A stretch of 64,000 nt of DNA. It comes from a virus. The stretch covers positions 1 through 64,000 of IMG/VR virus record IMGVR_UViG_3300005264_000039; one strand, given 5' to 3'. Below are positions 7,687-17,294 of this stretch, one piece after another (the stretch's first letter is position 1; every line of letters starts with the position of its first letter). A program made the position numbers and the translations under genes. A model generated the notes under the pieces. The model had not been told where the DNA came from, searched no databases, and saw only the letters and a list, made by a program, of their open reading frames with translations.

Positions 7687-8907
7687 TTAAGTATAATTAC
7701 CATCATAAATTTTAATATCATAAAATAAATTCAATTCTTTTAACATATCGAAAATATTTTTTATTTGTGTATCATTATGATGTTCTTCGTCAATATCAAA
7801 TAAAAATGAATCATAATTATACATAACTAATTTAATATTCACGTTATCAATTATTTTTAAAATTTTATGTATTATCATCATCGACATCTCCATTTCAAGT
7901 AATTGAATATAATAATTAAATATTTTTATTTTTGTTACATATTGTGAATTTGTTATATAATTTTTTATTTTATTAAATGGACTTTCGATATAACCATGTA
8001 AATTATATTGTTCCCATAATTTTTCAATTAATATATCAGCTTTTTGAAATATTTCTATGTTATTTCTCTCATTATTTTGTTTATCATCATATAAAAATCT
8101 AAAATTTTTTATTTTTGATTGTCTATATTGTTCATTAGTTAACTGAGTAGTATTGAAATAATATCTTTCTCCTAAATAAGTATGCCAATTATTATATTCA
8201 GTCGGAATGTCTATATTGAAAATTTTGGATAGTAATAGTAAATGATAAGAATTAAAATCAATTTCTAAGAAAAACCCTTTTTCGAATTGTGTGGTTATCA
8301 TTGACCTTTCGTTATTCTTTTTATTCAAACTCATAAAATTTAAATTATAAATATTATTAGTTGGTCGTAGTGTTTTTGAAAATAATGTGTAATTGCTATA
8401 TATTTTATCAATTTTATTACTAGTTACAAATTTATATGTTTTAGCTTTATATAATTTTAATATATCAATATCAATATTTATATTATTTTTTTCAATTTGT
8501 ATCATGTTTGATATTATTGTATTATTGACAAAGGTGTTATATGATAAATTTATATCAATGCGTTTATAATCGAATAATTCTATTATTTTATGATTTGGAA
8601 TTAAGTATAACTTACTATTATAAAAACTATTGAAAGAATCATATGTTTGAGTTGTATAATAGTCTATTTTTTTTGTTTTTATAAAATTTTGGATGGTTAC
8701 ATCATATATATTATCTTTATTTTCTATAGATAATGATTGTAGTAATTCTTTTTTATTATTAGTATATATTTTATATGTGTTATATTTTGATATTTTCAGT
8801 TTATGTGTCACAATTACATTGCCATCATCTTCAATTATCAAATACCGATTGTTTGTACAATTATAAATATGTCTATTGCTAAATTCTTTTATTAAAAATA
8901 TAAACAT
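7687..8907 (-). CDS. Reduced family A DNA polymerase-like protein
   Basis: 406 residues; the C-terminal half follows the family A polymerase motif order. A segment at ~181-201 (LRPTNN...NLNFMSL...ER) parallels the GRLSS...PNLQNIP...R stretch. Motif A is LEIDFNSYHLLLL with Asp217. Motif B is YRQSKIKNFRFLYDD with Arg262, Lys265, Phe269 and Tyr273 in the RxxxKxxxFxxxY-type spacing. Motif C is MYNYDSFLFDI with Asp366 in place of the usual VHDE. A Q/E-rich helix (QLLEMEMSMM) precedes motif C as in Pol I. The first ~175 residues show no 3'-5' exonuclease motifs. Because a full family B replicase is also present at 22331-25072, this is probably an accessory or remodelled polymerase. Tyr replaces the His before the motif C Asp and Ser replaces the Glu after it, so activity is uncertain. 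Confidence 0.6.
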   Translation of the reverse strand: MFIFLIKEFSNRHIYNCTNNRYLIIEDDGNVIVTHKLKISKYNTYKIYTNNKKELLQSLSIENKDNIYDVTIQNFIKTKKIDYYTTQTYDSFNSFYNSKLYLIPNHKIIELFDYKRIDINLSYNTFVNNTIISNMIQIEKNNINIDIDILKLYKAKTYKFVTSNKIDKIYSNYTLFSKTLRPTNNIYNLNFMSLNKKNNERSMITTQFEKGFFLEIDFNSYHLLLLSKIFNIDIPTEYNNWHTYLGERYYFNTTQLTNEQYRQSKIKNFRFLYDDKQNNERNNIEIFQKADILIEKLWEQYNLHGYIESPFNKIKNYITNSQYVTKIKIFNYYIQLLEMEMSMMIIHKILKIIDNVNIKLVMYNYDSFLFDIDEEHHNDTQIKNIFDMLKELNLFYDIKIYDGNYT

Positions 8908-8929
8908 TTTTTATTGAAAATGAAATAAA

Positions 8930-9502
8930 TTAATTATTCAATGAATATTCTATATATCTACCTGATAGTAATTTTTGTAATCCTTTCATTTTTTTTTCAT
9001 AATGTTGTATTGTTCTTTTATTTGTATCATAGATACCATTTTCTGTGATAATATCATTCTTTTTGACATCATATATTTTTCCTGTAATTTTCCATTCTAA
9101 CGTTATACCATAATATAAATTACCATTAATTCCTTTTCTTTTATCTGTTAGTGTGTCATATTGTTTATTATCAATTTCTATAACAACTGAATTATAATCA
9201 TTACGTTTTTTTATAAAAAATCGTTTTATAAATCCATTCGTATAATCTCTTTCAGTTGGATTTATTTTTAATATTGCGATTGGTTCTTCAAATCTAGTAT
9301 AAATATATTGTCCTTTCAATTTTAAAAATTTTAAAAAAATATTATTGGTATTTAATTTCAACAGACGTTTATCGTCTGTTGAAAATAGAAAATTGTTTTT
9401 TTCATAATAATATCCAATATATTCAGTACCTGATAGTAACATATATTCTTTTCCTTTAGTATATAACATTTTTTTATCAGATGTAATTGGTGTGTATTTC
9501 AT
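8930..9502 (-). CDS. Conserved T4-like virion-type hypothetical protein
   Basis: 190 residues. The sequence contains PTERDYTNGFIKRFFIKKRND, a motif I associate with an uncharacterised conserved protein of marine T4-like phages, and a Gly/Tyr-rich N-terminus (GKEYMLLSGTEYIGYYY). It lies between the baseplate hub gene and the polymerase-like gene on the same strand. Structural role inferred from neighbourhood only. Confidence 0.55.
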   Translation of the reverse strand: MKYTPITSDKKMLYTKGKEYMLLSGTEYIGYYYEKNNFLFSTDDKRLLKLNTNNIFLKFLKLKGQYIYTRFEEPIAILKINPTERDYTNGFIKRFFIKKRNDYNSVVIEIDNKQYDTLTDKRKGINGNLYYGITLEWKITGKIYDVKKNDIITENGIYDTNKRTIQHYEKKMKGLQKLLSGRYIEYSLNN

Positions 9503-9547
9503 AATGGACTGACTTTCAATTACTTATAATTATTTTATGGGTTTATT

Positions 9548-9590
9548 AATATTATTAATTATATTAATTATATTAATTATATTAATAATT
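9548..9590. repeat. Short tandem repeat, 9-bp unit ATATTAATT
   Basis: Three to four near-perfect copies of ATATTAATT in the gap between the hub gene's 3' end and the next minus-strand gene's 5' end. Low-complexity DNA; it may act as an AT-rich upstream element for the 8930-9502 gene. Confidence 0.6.
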
Positions 9591-9642
9591 TCCTGCTTGA
9601 TATTTTATATTAAGAATAAAGTAAATTAAATTTTTTAAAACA

Positions 9643-12555
9643 TTACTTCACCAATAATTTTTCAATTTTCATCATAGAATCAATATGTGTTTGTGCAATT
9701 ATTTTCTGTCCTCTATCAGATAACATAAAGGCACGTTCAACTGGGGTTGTATAAAACCCATTTTCAGTTAATATTGCTGGGCATTTTGTATAATTTACTA
9801 TTCCTACATTATGACGTTTGTCAATACGATATTTGGATGATATGCGTTTATTATTAATTGTATTAATCCACATAGTATCCAACTCATCATAAAATATTTT
9901 AGCATATTCATATGATTTATCAGTAAAATTATTTTTATATGTTTTACCTTTTCGCTGATATGTAGGTGTTGAAATTATAGTCATTACACCACCTGCTGTA
10001 CCTCTTTGACCAACATATTTAATTCTTTGTGCATTTCCATGTATTGATACTACTATTACTTGTTTATTAGGATTATTTTTTATGAATTTGTTTATAATTT
10101 GTGAACGTGTCCAAATAGAAACATCATTATTAGTAGTTATAGTTGGAATAGTTGTTAATCCACGTAAATTACCTAATTTAATAATTTGTTTCATAACATC
10201 TCGATTGAATTTATATTCTAATAATTGTGGAACACCACTATTATCAGATACATCATTTGGTGGGTATCTTTTATATGATGGATTCGTATTAATACCATGT
10301 CCTGGGTCAATAAACCAAACAACATTTGATGGTTTATTTTCATTTAAAATATCTTGTTGTTGATTATTTATAATTTCTTCTGCATTATTATCTAAATCAT
10401 CGGATATAACTGTATAATTATTTTTTGCAAATGATGGACTATCATAATTAACATTGTTAATGTCATCTTCATTATTAACACGCATAATTGTTTCAATTGA
10501 TGTGTCCCATCCAGACGGAGTTATTGTATGTGAGACATTTGTTATTTGGAATATTGCTTTGTTTTTATACCTATCAGGTAAATAATCAATACCAATTATA
10601 TTGCCAAATTGAATACCTCCTATTCCATCTAATGTAGTAGACATTTTCAATGGTAAAAACATCATTTTTTTATTATTTTTCACATTTGTATCAGTTTTAA
10701 CATCACGACCAAAATTATCAGCAATACATTTTGCCATAATTGTTTTTAATGTAACGACATTTTCATCAGTGCGACCATTCCAACCCCATCCATATACACG
10801 TTTTTTTGCTTCTAATAGTTTAGTATTGTATTCTGATTCGCTCCATTCTGTGACATTTTCATTTGAATCGCCATCACTTAAATCCGTTTCGGAATTAACA
10901 CGTGGTAATCCTAAATCGACTGTTGCTAAGTTAGTTAAGTTTGCACCATAAAAATTATATTGTGATGTAGTACTATCCGAATTACTTACATTCGTATTAT
11001 TTGCATTAGTTCCATACATTATTTGTGCTTTTATTTCTTCATCTACATTAGTTGAAATATCTACATTTTTAACTATACTATTTTTATTGTATACTTTTAA
11101 AATATATGGATTTAATTTATCACGTTCGACAAAGTTGTAATCGACAATTTGAATAACATCTGGTTCATTTTCATTGACAAAAGAACCTAAGTTCCAAGTA
11201 TTTACATTAGCATCATTTATGGAATTTAAAATACTAGTTAACAACTCATTTAATGTTTTTGTTGAATTGACCGCATTTAATATAAGTCGTAAGTTTAATA
11301 ATATACCTTGTAGTTTGAAATATTGCCCATCGACAATATCAATGACTAATTCGTTTGGTATAGATGAAATTGATTTTGAAAGAAACTTGTTATCTTTAAA
11401 AGAAGTTTGTCCAAATGGTAATATGCAGATAAGTGGGTCTGCAGAAAAATGTATTCCATTGAATGATAATTTTGTGTTATTGCTATTTAATTTAGGTAAT
11501 AAATCCTGTTGAGACATTTCAATCGAACCACCTGTATCATTTTTTAGTTGGTTATTTAATATATGTGCTTGAAAGTTTTTATTTGTTAATATAACATCAT
11601 CACCACATTCAGTATTATTTTTAATCCGAAGTGATAAATTATTATTTATAATATATTTTTCAAAATATTCCCATGTCACATAGTATTGGTGGTCTTCCTT
11701 TTTATCAATATCATTAAAATCGCCTTCTTCATACTTAGCAGATTCAATGTCAATTCTAATACCCATCATTTTATTTGCAATAATAAGTTCCTTATCATCA
11801 TTACCATTAATTCTATCAACTGTAGCACGAATTGTAGATTTTATATTCTCATCAACTACGTGTTCATTATCTACATTTGGTTTTGTTAATTTTTTAGATG
11901 TTGAATGGATATTCATATCTAAAAACATACCACCTACACTTTGTATAGTAGTTGTACAATCAAAACCACCATCAGGTCTAATAGACCAGCTAAATGTAGA
12001 AATCGGACCTTGCATCCCATCATAATGTCCATTGTATTTATCAACTAATTCATATATTTTTTTAGTCATGCATCTGTCTGAAATTGGTGGTATTTTGTGT
12101 AAATCACTGTAAACATTTGTATTATTATCATCAGCCATAATATTCCAACCCCATTCTAATAATAAACTCATGCCAGGTGTCATATACAATTTTTCAAATG
12201 TATTTAATTGTTGAATACTCCATACAGTAAAATTAATTGTAGCTTCTCTTATTGAACCCATACTCCCTTTATTTGTTACTGATACATTTGTAATGCCTGG
12301 TAATGGTCTATCATATTCATCGTATAATTCTTTATATCCACTTGGTGTTTTTTTTGTTGATAATGATGTCGTGCCATTGTATAAAATATTGTCATTTCTT
12401 ATATTGTTATCACCATCTATTGAAACCATCGATGTTAATCTTGTCCATGTAGTTTTATTATTTAACCAGTTTTTACGTAAATTAATATTATTTTGTTGTC
12501 TATAATCTAATGTTTTGCGAATGTTATTTCGTATGTCGCTTAAAAATAGTCCCAT
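9643..12555 (-). CDS. Baseplate hub-like protein with C-terminal Amidase_3 domain
   Basis: 970 residues, two parts. The N-terminal ~730 residues resemble tail hub/baseplate proteins of T4-like phages: INFTVWSIQQLNTFEKLYMTPGMSLLLEWGW near residues 105-145 and a beta-rich middle. Residues ~745-970 are an N-acetylmuramoyl-L-alanine amidase: FIDPGHG with His753, zinc ligand Glu780, SIHGNA with His839, and TENGF with catalytic Glu931. It would sit at the tail tip and cut peptidoglycan during injection, the role that gp5 lysozyme plays in T4. A TATTTATA box precedes its start, as for other structural genes. Confidence 0.8.
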   Translation of the reverse strand: MGLFLSDIRNNIRKTLDYRQQNNINLRKNWLNNKTTWTRLTSMVSIDGDNNIRNDNILYNGTTSLSTKKTPSGYKELYDEYDRPLPGITNVSVTNKGSMGSIREATINFTVWSIQQLNTFEKLYMTPGMSLLLEWGWNIMADDNNTNVYSDLHKIPPISDRCMTKKIYELVDKYNGHYDGMQGPISTFSWSIRPDGGFDCTTTIQSVGGMFLDMNIHSTSKKLTKPNVDNEHVVDENIKSTIRATVDRINGNDDKELIIANKMMGIRIDIESAKYEEGDFNDIDKKEDHQYYVTWEYFEKYIINNNLSLRIKNNTECGDDVILTNKNFQAHILNNQLKNDTGGSIEMSQQDLLPKLNSNNTKLSFNGIHFSADPLICILPFGQTSFKDNKFLSKSISSIPNELVIDIVDGQYFKLQGILLNLRLILNAVNSTKTLNELLTSILNSINDANVNTWNLGSFVNENEPDVIQIVDYNFVERDKLNPYILKVYNKNSIVKNVDISTNVDEEIKAQIMYGTNANNTNVSNSDSTTSQYNFYGANLTNLATVDLGLPRVNSETDLSDGDSNENVTEWSESEYNTKLLEAKKRVYGWGWNGRTDENVVTLKTIMAKCIADNFGRDVKTDTNVKNNKKMMFLPLKMSTTLDGIGGIQFGNIIGIDYLPDRYKNKAIFQITNVSHTITPSGWDTSIETIMRVNNEDDINNVNYDSPSFAKNNYTVISDDLDNNAEEIINNQQQDILNENKPSNVVWFIDPGHGINTNPSYKRYPPNDVSDNSGVPQLLEYKFNRDVMKQIIKLGNLRGLTTIPTITTNNDVSIWTRSQIINKFIKNNPNKQVIVVSIHGNAQRIKYVGQRGTAGGVMTIISTPTYQRKGKTYKNNFTDKSYEYAKIFYDELDTMWINTINNKRISSKYRIDKRHNVGIVNYTKCPAILTENGFYTTPVERAFMLSDRGQKIIAQTHIDSMMKIEKLLVK

Positions 12556-12566
12556 GTTGTTTTTTA

Positions 12567-12574
12567 TATAAATA
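12567..12574 (-). promoter_or_regulatory. TATTTATA late-type promoter for the hub gene
   Basis: Minus-strand sequence CATATTTATATAAAAAAC ends 8 bp before the ATG of the hub-amidase gene, giving the common TATTTATATAAAA form. Confidence 0.6.
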
Positions 12575-12619
12575 TGATATTTTAATTTATATGTATATTT
12601 AAGTTTTTTTAAGAAACTA

Positions 12620-12652
12620 TTTTGTTTATTAATAATTTTTAGTGTATATTTG
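12620..12652 (+). promoter_or_regulatory. Bacteroidota-type promoter (TTTTG-N20-TATATTTG)
   Basis: TTTTG at 12620-12624, exactly 20 bp, then TATATTTG at 12645-12652, 44 bp before the sigma factor ATG. It matches the host primary-sigma consensus, so this operon can be transcribed by unmodified host RNA polymerase. Confidence 0.7.
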
Positions 12653-12695
12653 CAAATATATATTATTAATCACTCTAAAATAAAAAATAAAAAAA

Positions 12696-13490
12696 ATGGC
12701 ATTCACAACATCGGATAGTTATGTAAAATACGTAGCTAGTATAAGGAATCTAAAACCATTGTCAAAGAAGGAAGAATCTTCTTTGACAATGCGTGCACAT
12801 GGTGGTGACATAGGTGCTCGTAATGAATTGGTTAAGCACAATTTATTGTGGGCACTAAAATCAGCAAGAAAATTTCAGCATACTGCTGAATTAGAAGATT
12901 TGATTCAGGAGGCAAATTTAGGATTATTGCTTAGTGTTGATAAATACTCCGATATTGGCAATAAGTTCTATACATTTGCCAAAAGTCACATTAATAAGGA
13001 GATTTTTGATTTTCTTGCAACCAAAAATTCTACTATTCGTATTCCGTGGAATCGTAGAAGAAATTTGGATAAAATACGGAAGTTCAAAGAAGATTTCGTA
13101 AAAAAACATAATCGCACACCAAGTATGTTTGAAATTCGTGATGTGTGTGGAGGAAGTGAACTTGATGAAACGATATCGGTTTCTCTGGACAGTCCTGTTA
13201 CTGAAGATGGACTAACCATAATAGATACAATCGGTGTGAATGATGATGAAATAACCACATCTAAAAAAACAATCATGTCTGAATTGGAACGATTGTTAGA
13301 TAAAAATGAAATTGTAATAATTTCATTGATGTTTGGGTTTGTAGATAATATCGAACGAGATATACCAACAATTTCAAATGTATTAGAACATGAATATAAT
13401 ATCTCATATTCTAATAAACAAATAAGTAGAATAATTGACGGTGCTTTGATAAAATTGAGGAAATCAACAATATTTAAAGAAATGTTATGA
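12696..13490 (+). CDS. Sigma-70 family RNA polymerase sigma factor (late-type)
   Basis: 264 residues. Region 2 is clear: [18 protein letters not shown], then [20 protein letters not shown] and the helix [17 protein letters not shown]. Region 3 follows ([21 protein letters not shown] and [11 protein letters not shown]), and region 4 is a degenerate helix-turn-helix in the last 60 residues ([27 protein letters not shown]). It would direct host core polymerase to phage promoters, plausibly the TATTTATA boxes seen throughout the window, as gp55 does in T4. Its stop overlaps the DnaJ start. Driven by a host-type promoter, consistent with expression before the late genes. Confidence 0.88.
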   Translation: MAFTTSDSYVKYVASIRNLKPLSKKEESSLTMRAHGGDIGARNELVKHNLLWALKSARKFQHTAELEDLIQEANLGLLLSVDKYSDIGNKFYTFAKSHINKEIFDFLATKNSTIRIPWNRRRNLDKIRKFKEDFVKKHNRTPSMFEIRDVCGGSELDETISVSLDSPVTEDGLTIIDTIGVNDDEITTSKKTIMSELERLLDKNEIVIISLMFGFVDNIERDIPTISNVLEHEYNISYSNKQISRIIDGALIKLRKSTIFKEML

Positions 13491-14461
13491 TGAATAAGAA
13501 AGATTATTATAAAATATTGGAAGTTTCACAGGAAGCATCTGGTGATGATATAAAAAAATCATATCGGAAATTAGCAAAGAAATACCATCCTGATACGAAT
13601 CCCGGCAATGTAGAAGCAGAAGAAAGATTTAAAGAAATTGCAGAAGCATATGAAATTTTAGGAAATGTGGAAAAACGTTCACAATATGATATGGGTAGAC
13701 AATATTCACTGAAGGATATTTTAAACACGTATGAACAAGCGATATTCAGAACCAATGTCAATTATGGTATGGATATACGAGTTGAAGTTGTTGTTGAACC
13801 AACTCAATTATTAAAAGATAACACGATAATAATTGAATACCCACGTGTAATAAAATGTACTTCCTGTAATGGTGTTGGAGGTCACACTACAAAATCATGT
13901 GAAGTCTGTAATGGAAATGGTTATATTGATAATAATGGCATTAAAATAGAATGTCCGATATGTGGAGGTACAGGAAGCATACCAGATGATGTATGTGAAT
14001 CATGTAATGGGAATAAGTTTATTAAAACGAACAAAAAGTTAAAAATAACATTGAATAAAGGAATATCATCAAAACAATTCAAACGAATTCATAATATGGG
14101 TAACGAAGGATTGAAGAAAAATGGTGATTTATATATCATCCAACGTATTAAAAATACGGATGAATTTAGAATATTACCAAATGGGGATTTATTGGCGAAT
14201 GTACATATTGATGTATTTGATTTAATGTTGAATGATGAACATGAAATAATATTATCAGATGATATTAAAGTCAAATATAATACAAAAGACCGTGTTAACA
14301 TGAAAATTGTATTAGATGGTGAAGGTATATTTGTAGAAGCAGTTGGTAAAACAACTAATTTAATAATAAACTTCATACCAAAAATACCAAAACAATCCGA
14401 ATTTAATAATAATAATTTGAAAAAAATTAAAATGTTAATTAAAAGGATAAAAACAAAATAA
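13487..14461 (+). CDS. dnaJ: Phage DnaJ (Hsp40) co-chaperone
   Basis: 324 residues with the full type I layout. J domain at 5-70 with HPD at 34-36; zinc-finger domain with four CxxC pairs (Cys124/127, 138/141, 156/159, 170/173), mostly CxxCNGxG; then a substrate-binding C-terminal region. The Gly/Phe linker is very short. It would stimulate host DnaK ATPase and help fold phage proteins or remodel complexes. ATG overlaps the sigma stop as ATGA, so translation is coupled. Two ATGs in tandem open the frame. A terminator follows 13 bp after the stop. Confidence 0.92.
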   Translation: MMNKKDYYKILEVSQEASGDDIKKSYRKLAKKYHPDTNPGNVEAEERFKEIAEAYEILGNVEKRSQYDMGRQYSLKDILNTYEQAIFRTNVNYGMDIRVEVVVEPTQLLKDNTIIIEYPRVIKCTSCNGVGGHTTKSCEVCNGNGYIDNNGIKIECPICGGTGSIPDDVCESCNGNKFIKTNKKLKITLNKGISSKQFKRIHNMGNEGLKKNGDLYIIQRIKNTDEFRILPNGDLLANVHIDVFDLMLNDEHEIILSDDIKVKYNTKDRVNMKIVLDGEGIFVEAVGKTTNLIINFIPKIPKQSEFNNNNLKKIKMLIKRIKTK

Positions 14462-14473
14462 AACTAGCAACTG

Positions 14474-14503
14474 AATCTCATCTTAATGGTGGGATTTTTT
14501 TTG
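14474..14503 (+). terminator. Rho-independent terminator after sigma-dnaJ
   Basis: AATCTCATC pairs with GGTGGGATT (two wobble pairs) around loop TTAAT, followed by a run of eight T residues. Confidence 0.75.
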
Positions 14504-14540
14504 TTATAATATTTAATATATTTTATTTATAATGACAATC

Positions 14541-14548
14541 TATTTATA
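14541..14548 (+). promoter_or_regulatory. TATTTATA late-type promoter for the portal gene
   Basis: CTATTTATAATAAAAT sits 18 bp before the portal ATG; a second TTATTTATA lies about 18 bp further upstream (14524-14532). Confidence 0.6.
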
Positions 14549-14565
14549 ATAAAATATATATCAAA

Positions 14566-16215
14566 ATGCCAAATAAAAATCAAAATAATTTTTTTGATGA
14601 TTTAAAGAAAATATTTTCCGCATCAATTGTTGTAAAAAACAAAAAGGGAAATCAAAAAATTGTAAATTTGTATAAGTTAAATACTAATGCAAATTTACAA
14701 ACAAACTTTACATATCAACAGCCTAATTCGGTGTATCGTCCAAATACTGGAATGACACCATCGAATACGACATCATTTCAAATATTGCGTTCTGAATTAT
14801 ATAGTGATTATGAAGTAATGGATAATGATGCTATTTTAGCAACTGCATTAGATATATATGCGGATGAAAGTACAACCAGAGATATAATGGGTGATATTAT
14901 TACTATTATAACTGACGATGTTAAAATAAAAGATTCATTGAGTACATTGTTTAATAACGTGCTGAATATCGATTTTAATTTATGGGGATGGGTTCGTAAT
15001 TTAGTTAAATATGGTGACTTTTTTTTGAAGTTAGATATTGTTGAGGAAGTTGGTATCGTCAATGCACATCCATTGTCTGTGTATGCTGTTGATAGGGAAG
15101 AAATTCCAGATTCACCAGATGAAATATCTTTTAACTATGATATGTCAGTTGGTGTTCGTGTCCCATTTAAAGATTTACGATATAATAGTAATAGTAATGT
15201 TGCGACATTTCATAGTTATGAAGTATCACATTTTAGATTATTAAATGATACTAATTTTTTACCATATGGTAAATCGATATTAGAGCCAGCTCGTAAAGTT
15301 TGGAAACAAATTGTACTGATGGAAGATGCAATGCTAATTCAACGTATAATGAGAGCACCCGAAAAGCGTATATTCAAAGTAGATGTGGGGTCAATACCAC
15401 CTGCGGAAGTAGAATCTCACATTAATAATATAATGAATAATATTAAGAAGACTCCACTAATTGATAATAAAACAGGGGATTATAATTTGGAGTTTAATAT
15501 GCGTAATATGTTAGATGATTTCGTCATACCAGTACGTGGTGGTAATAGTGGTACTGAAATAGATACTTTACCTGGATTAGATTATAGTGCAATTGATGAT
15601 ATTGAATATTTGCGTTTAAAATTATTATCATCATTAAAAATACCAAAGGCATTTATTGGATTTGATGAAAATGTTGGTGATAGTGCATCATTAAGTACAC
15701 AAGATGTTAGATTTTCAAGAACAATAGAACGTATTCAACGGATTATTGAAAGTGAATTGACTAAAATAGCAATCACACATTTATTTGCACAGGGTTTTAG
15801 TGAAAGTAGTTTAGTTAATTTCGAATTGAGATTAACACCATCAAGTCAGCTTGCTAGATTAGAACATTTAGAAACTCTCGACCAACAAATTAATGTTGCT
15901 AATAGTTTACGTGATTTGAAATTGTTTAGTGATGAATATATTTATGAAAATATATTCAATATTTCAAGTAAAGAAATGAAAATAGAACAAAATAGATTAG
16001 TTAATAATTACAAATTAGTGTATAGATTGGAAACGATTGAAAATGATGGTGAAGACCCATTTGATACAGTTGGTAAGACTGACGAAGATTATAACCTTGA
16101 TGATGAATATGAAAAGAAAATACATAATGTACAGAATACTTATATCCATGATTCTTTTATTGGACACTTAAAAAATCAATATAACAAAAAAAAAGACACT
16201 AAAATAATAAAATAA
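14566..16215 (+). CDS. Portal vertex protein (gp20-like)
   Basis: 549 residues. Features of T4-type portals: the N-terminal LRSELYSDYEVMDNDAILATALDIYADE, the WVRNLVKYGDFFLKLDI core, a central MEDAMLIQRIMRAPEKRIFKVDVG segment, the basic/Gly stretch DDFVIPVRGGNSGTEIDTLPG, and the ISSLKIPKAFIGFDE-type clip/wing element. It forms the dodecameric DNA gateway at the capsid vertex and the scaffold-nucleation site. It begins the late head block downstream of the sigma-dnaJ operon, with its own TATTTATA box. Confidence 0.9.
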   Translation: MPNKNQNNFFDDLKKIFSASIVVKNKKGNQKIVNLYKLNTNANLQTNFTYQQPNSVYRPNTGMTPSNTTSFQILRSELYSDYEVMDNDAILATALDIYADESTTRDIMGDIITIITDDVKIKDSLSTLFNNVLNIDFNLWGWVRNLVKYGDFFLKLDIVEEVGIVNAHPLSVYAVDREEIPDSPDEISFNYDMSVGVRVPFKDLRYNSNSNVATFHSYEVSHFRLLNDTNFLPYGKSILEPARKVWKQIVLMEDAMLIQRIMRAPEKRIFKVDVGSIPPAEVESHINNIMNNIKKTPLIDNKTGDYNLEFNMRNMLDDFVIPVRGGNSGTEIDTLPGLDYSAIDDIEYLRLKLLSSLKIPKAFIGFDENVGDSASLSTQDVRFSRTIERIQRIIESELTKIAITHLFAQGFSESSLVNFELRLTPSSQLARLEHLETLDQQINVANSLRDLKLFSDEYIYENIFNISSKEMKIEQNRLVNNYKLVYRLETIENDGEDPFDTVGKTDEDYNLDDEYEKKIHNVQNTYIHDSFIGHLKNQYNKKKDTKIIK

Positions 16216-16304
16216 ATATTTATATATTGGTATTAAAACACCAATATCAAGAATAAATGATAATATATTAGCAATAAAACCGAATTATTAAAATAAAATA
16301 ATAC

Positions 16305-16312
16305 TATTTATA
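16305..16312 (+). promoter_or_regulatory. TATTTATA late-type promoter
   Basis: ACTATTTATAAGAAAT, 13 bp before the ATG at 16326. Confidence 0.55.
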
Positions 16313-16325
16313 AGAAATACTTACA

Positions 16326-17174
16326 ATGGGTAAAAAGCACAATAAATTAAAAAATACAGGCATATTATTTGAAGTCTTGATTAATATGTTAACGAAGTCA
16401 ATAATGTCACATGATATTAAAATAGAAAGTCGTATTAAAGGCATTATGAAGACAAATTTTAATGACAGTGAAATCTATAAAGAATATAATTTGTATAAGC
16501 GGATTAGTGAAGCAACGATACCGAAAAATGATTTTAATAATTTCATTTCGCAAATTATAAAAAGTAGAAAATTACTAGATGAACATAAATTGAATAGTGA
16601 AAAGTATAATCTCATAAAAGAATTGAAAAATTATTATGATTTAGGTGATATATTGAAGAAGAGAATTTCAAATTATAAATTATATGCATCCGTGTATAAC
16701 TTATTTGAATATGTAGTGAATAATAATGTTAATAAGAAAATATTAATGAATTCAACGAACACAATCAAAGAACATGTCACTGGTCATAAGACAGATAAAA
16801 ATAAACTATTATCCGAATTTAAAGAATTGGATTCTAACACTCGTATTATTAGTTATGGTTTATTATTAAAAAAGTTCAACACAAAATATTCAAATATAAA
16901 CGAAAATCAGAAAAAACTGTTATCATCATATATAAATTCAATATCAAATGATACATCATTAAAAGAATACATTGATACTGAAATTGCTAAATTCAAACGT
17001 ATTGTAGAAAAACAACTTAAATTAAATAATATCGATAATAGATTGAAGATAAAGATTACTGAATTGTATAAACGTTTAAATGATATGTTTATAGGGGATA
17101 TTGCAACTGATAACCATGTACTGAATTTATTACGAATATACGAAATACAAAATGATTTTGATACTATAAAATGA
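16326..17174 (+). CDS. Conserved T4-like head-region protein (LKNTGILFE family)
   Basis: 282 residues, almost all helix, Lys/Asn/Ile-rich. The opening KHNKLKNTGILFEVLI resembles the start of an uncharacterised conserved protein encoded near portal genes in marine T4-like phages. A structural or assembly role is inferred from position after the portal and from its late-type promoter; no enzyme motif is seen. It ends at the inverted repeat described at 17191-17294. Confidence 0.65.
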   Translation: MGKKHNKLKNTGILFEVLINMLTKSIMSHDIKIESRIKGIMKTNFNDSEIYKEYNLYKRISEATIPKNDFNNFISQIIKSRKLLDEHKLNSEKYNLIKELKNYYDLGDILKKRISNYKLYASVYNLFEYVVNNNVNKKILMNSTNTIKEHVTGHKTDKNKLLSEFKELDSNTRIISYGLLLKKFNTKYSNINENQKKLLSSYINSISNDTSLKEYIDTEIAKFKRIVEKQLKLNNIDNRLKIKITELYKRLNDMFIGDIATDNHVLNLLRIYEIQNDFDTIK

Positions 17175-17190
17175 AATGGTATTTAATATA

Positions 17191-17294
17191 TATAATAAAT
17201 GCAATTATTATACAAAAATCTCGTCATTAAGACGAGATTTCTTGTTTATGGTTGTTTGATACCATTTAATATTATAATAGCTTAAATCGAATAT
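17191..17294. repeat. 104-bp inverted repeat, left copy
   Basis: This segment equals the reverse complement of 25438-25541 at all but one of 104 positions by manual alignment. It lies between convergent genes (stop of the 16326 gene and stop of the 17294-17776 gene) and has a strong bidirectional terminator in its middle. Together the two copies bracket about 8.1 kb. Confidence 0.9.
17216..17240. terminator. Bidirectional terminator inside the left inverted repeat
   Basis: AAATCTCGTC-ATTAA-GACGAGATTT, a perfect 10-bp stem; TTTTTGTATAA follows on the minus strand, CTTGTTT on the plus strand. Confidence 0.75.

Noticed and set aside
16226-16252. ATATTGGT / ACCAATAT hairpin after the portal gene
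   Set aside because: No T-run on either side; not called as a terminator.
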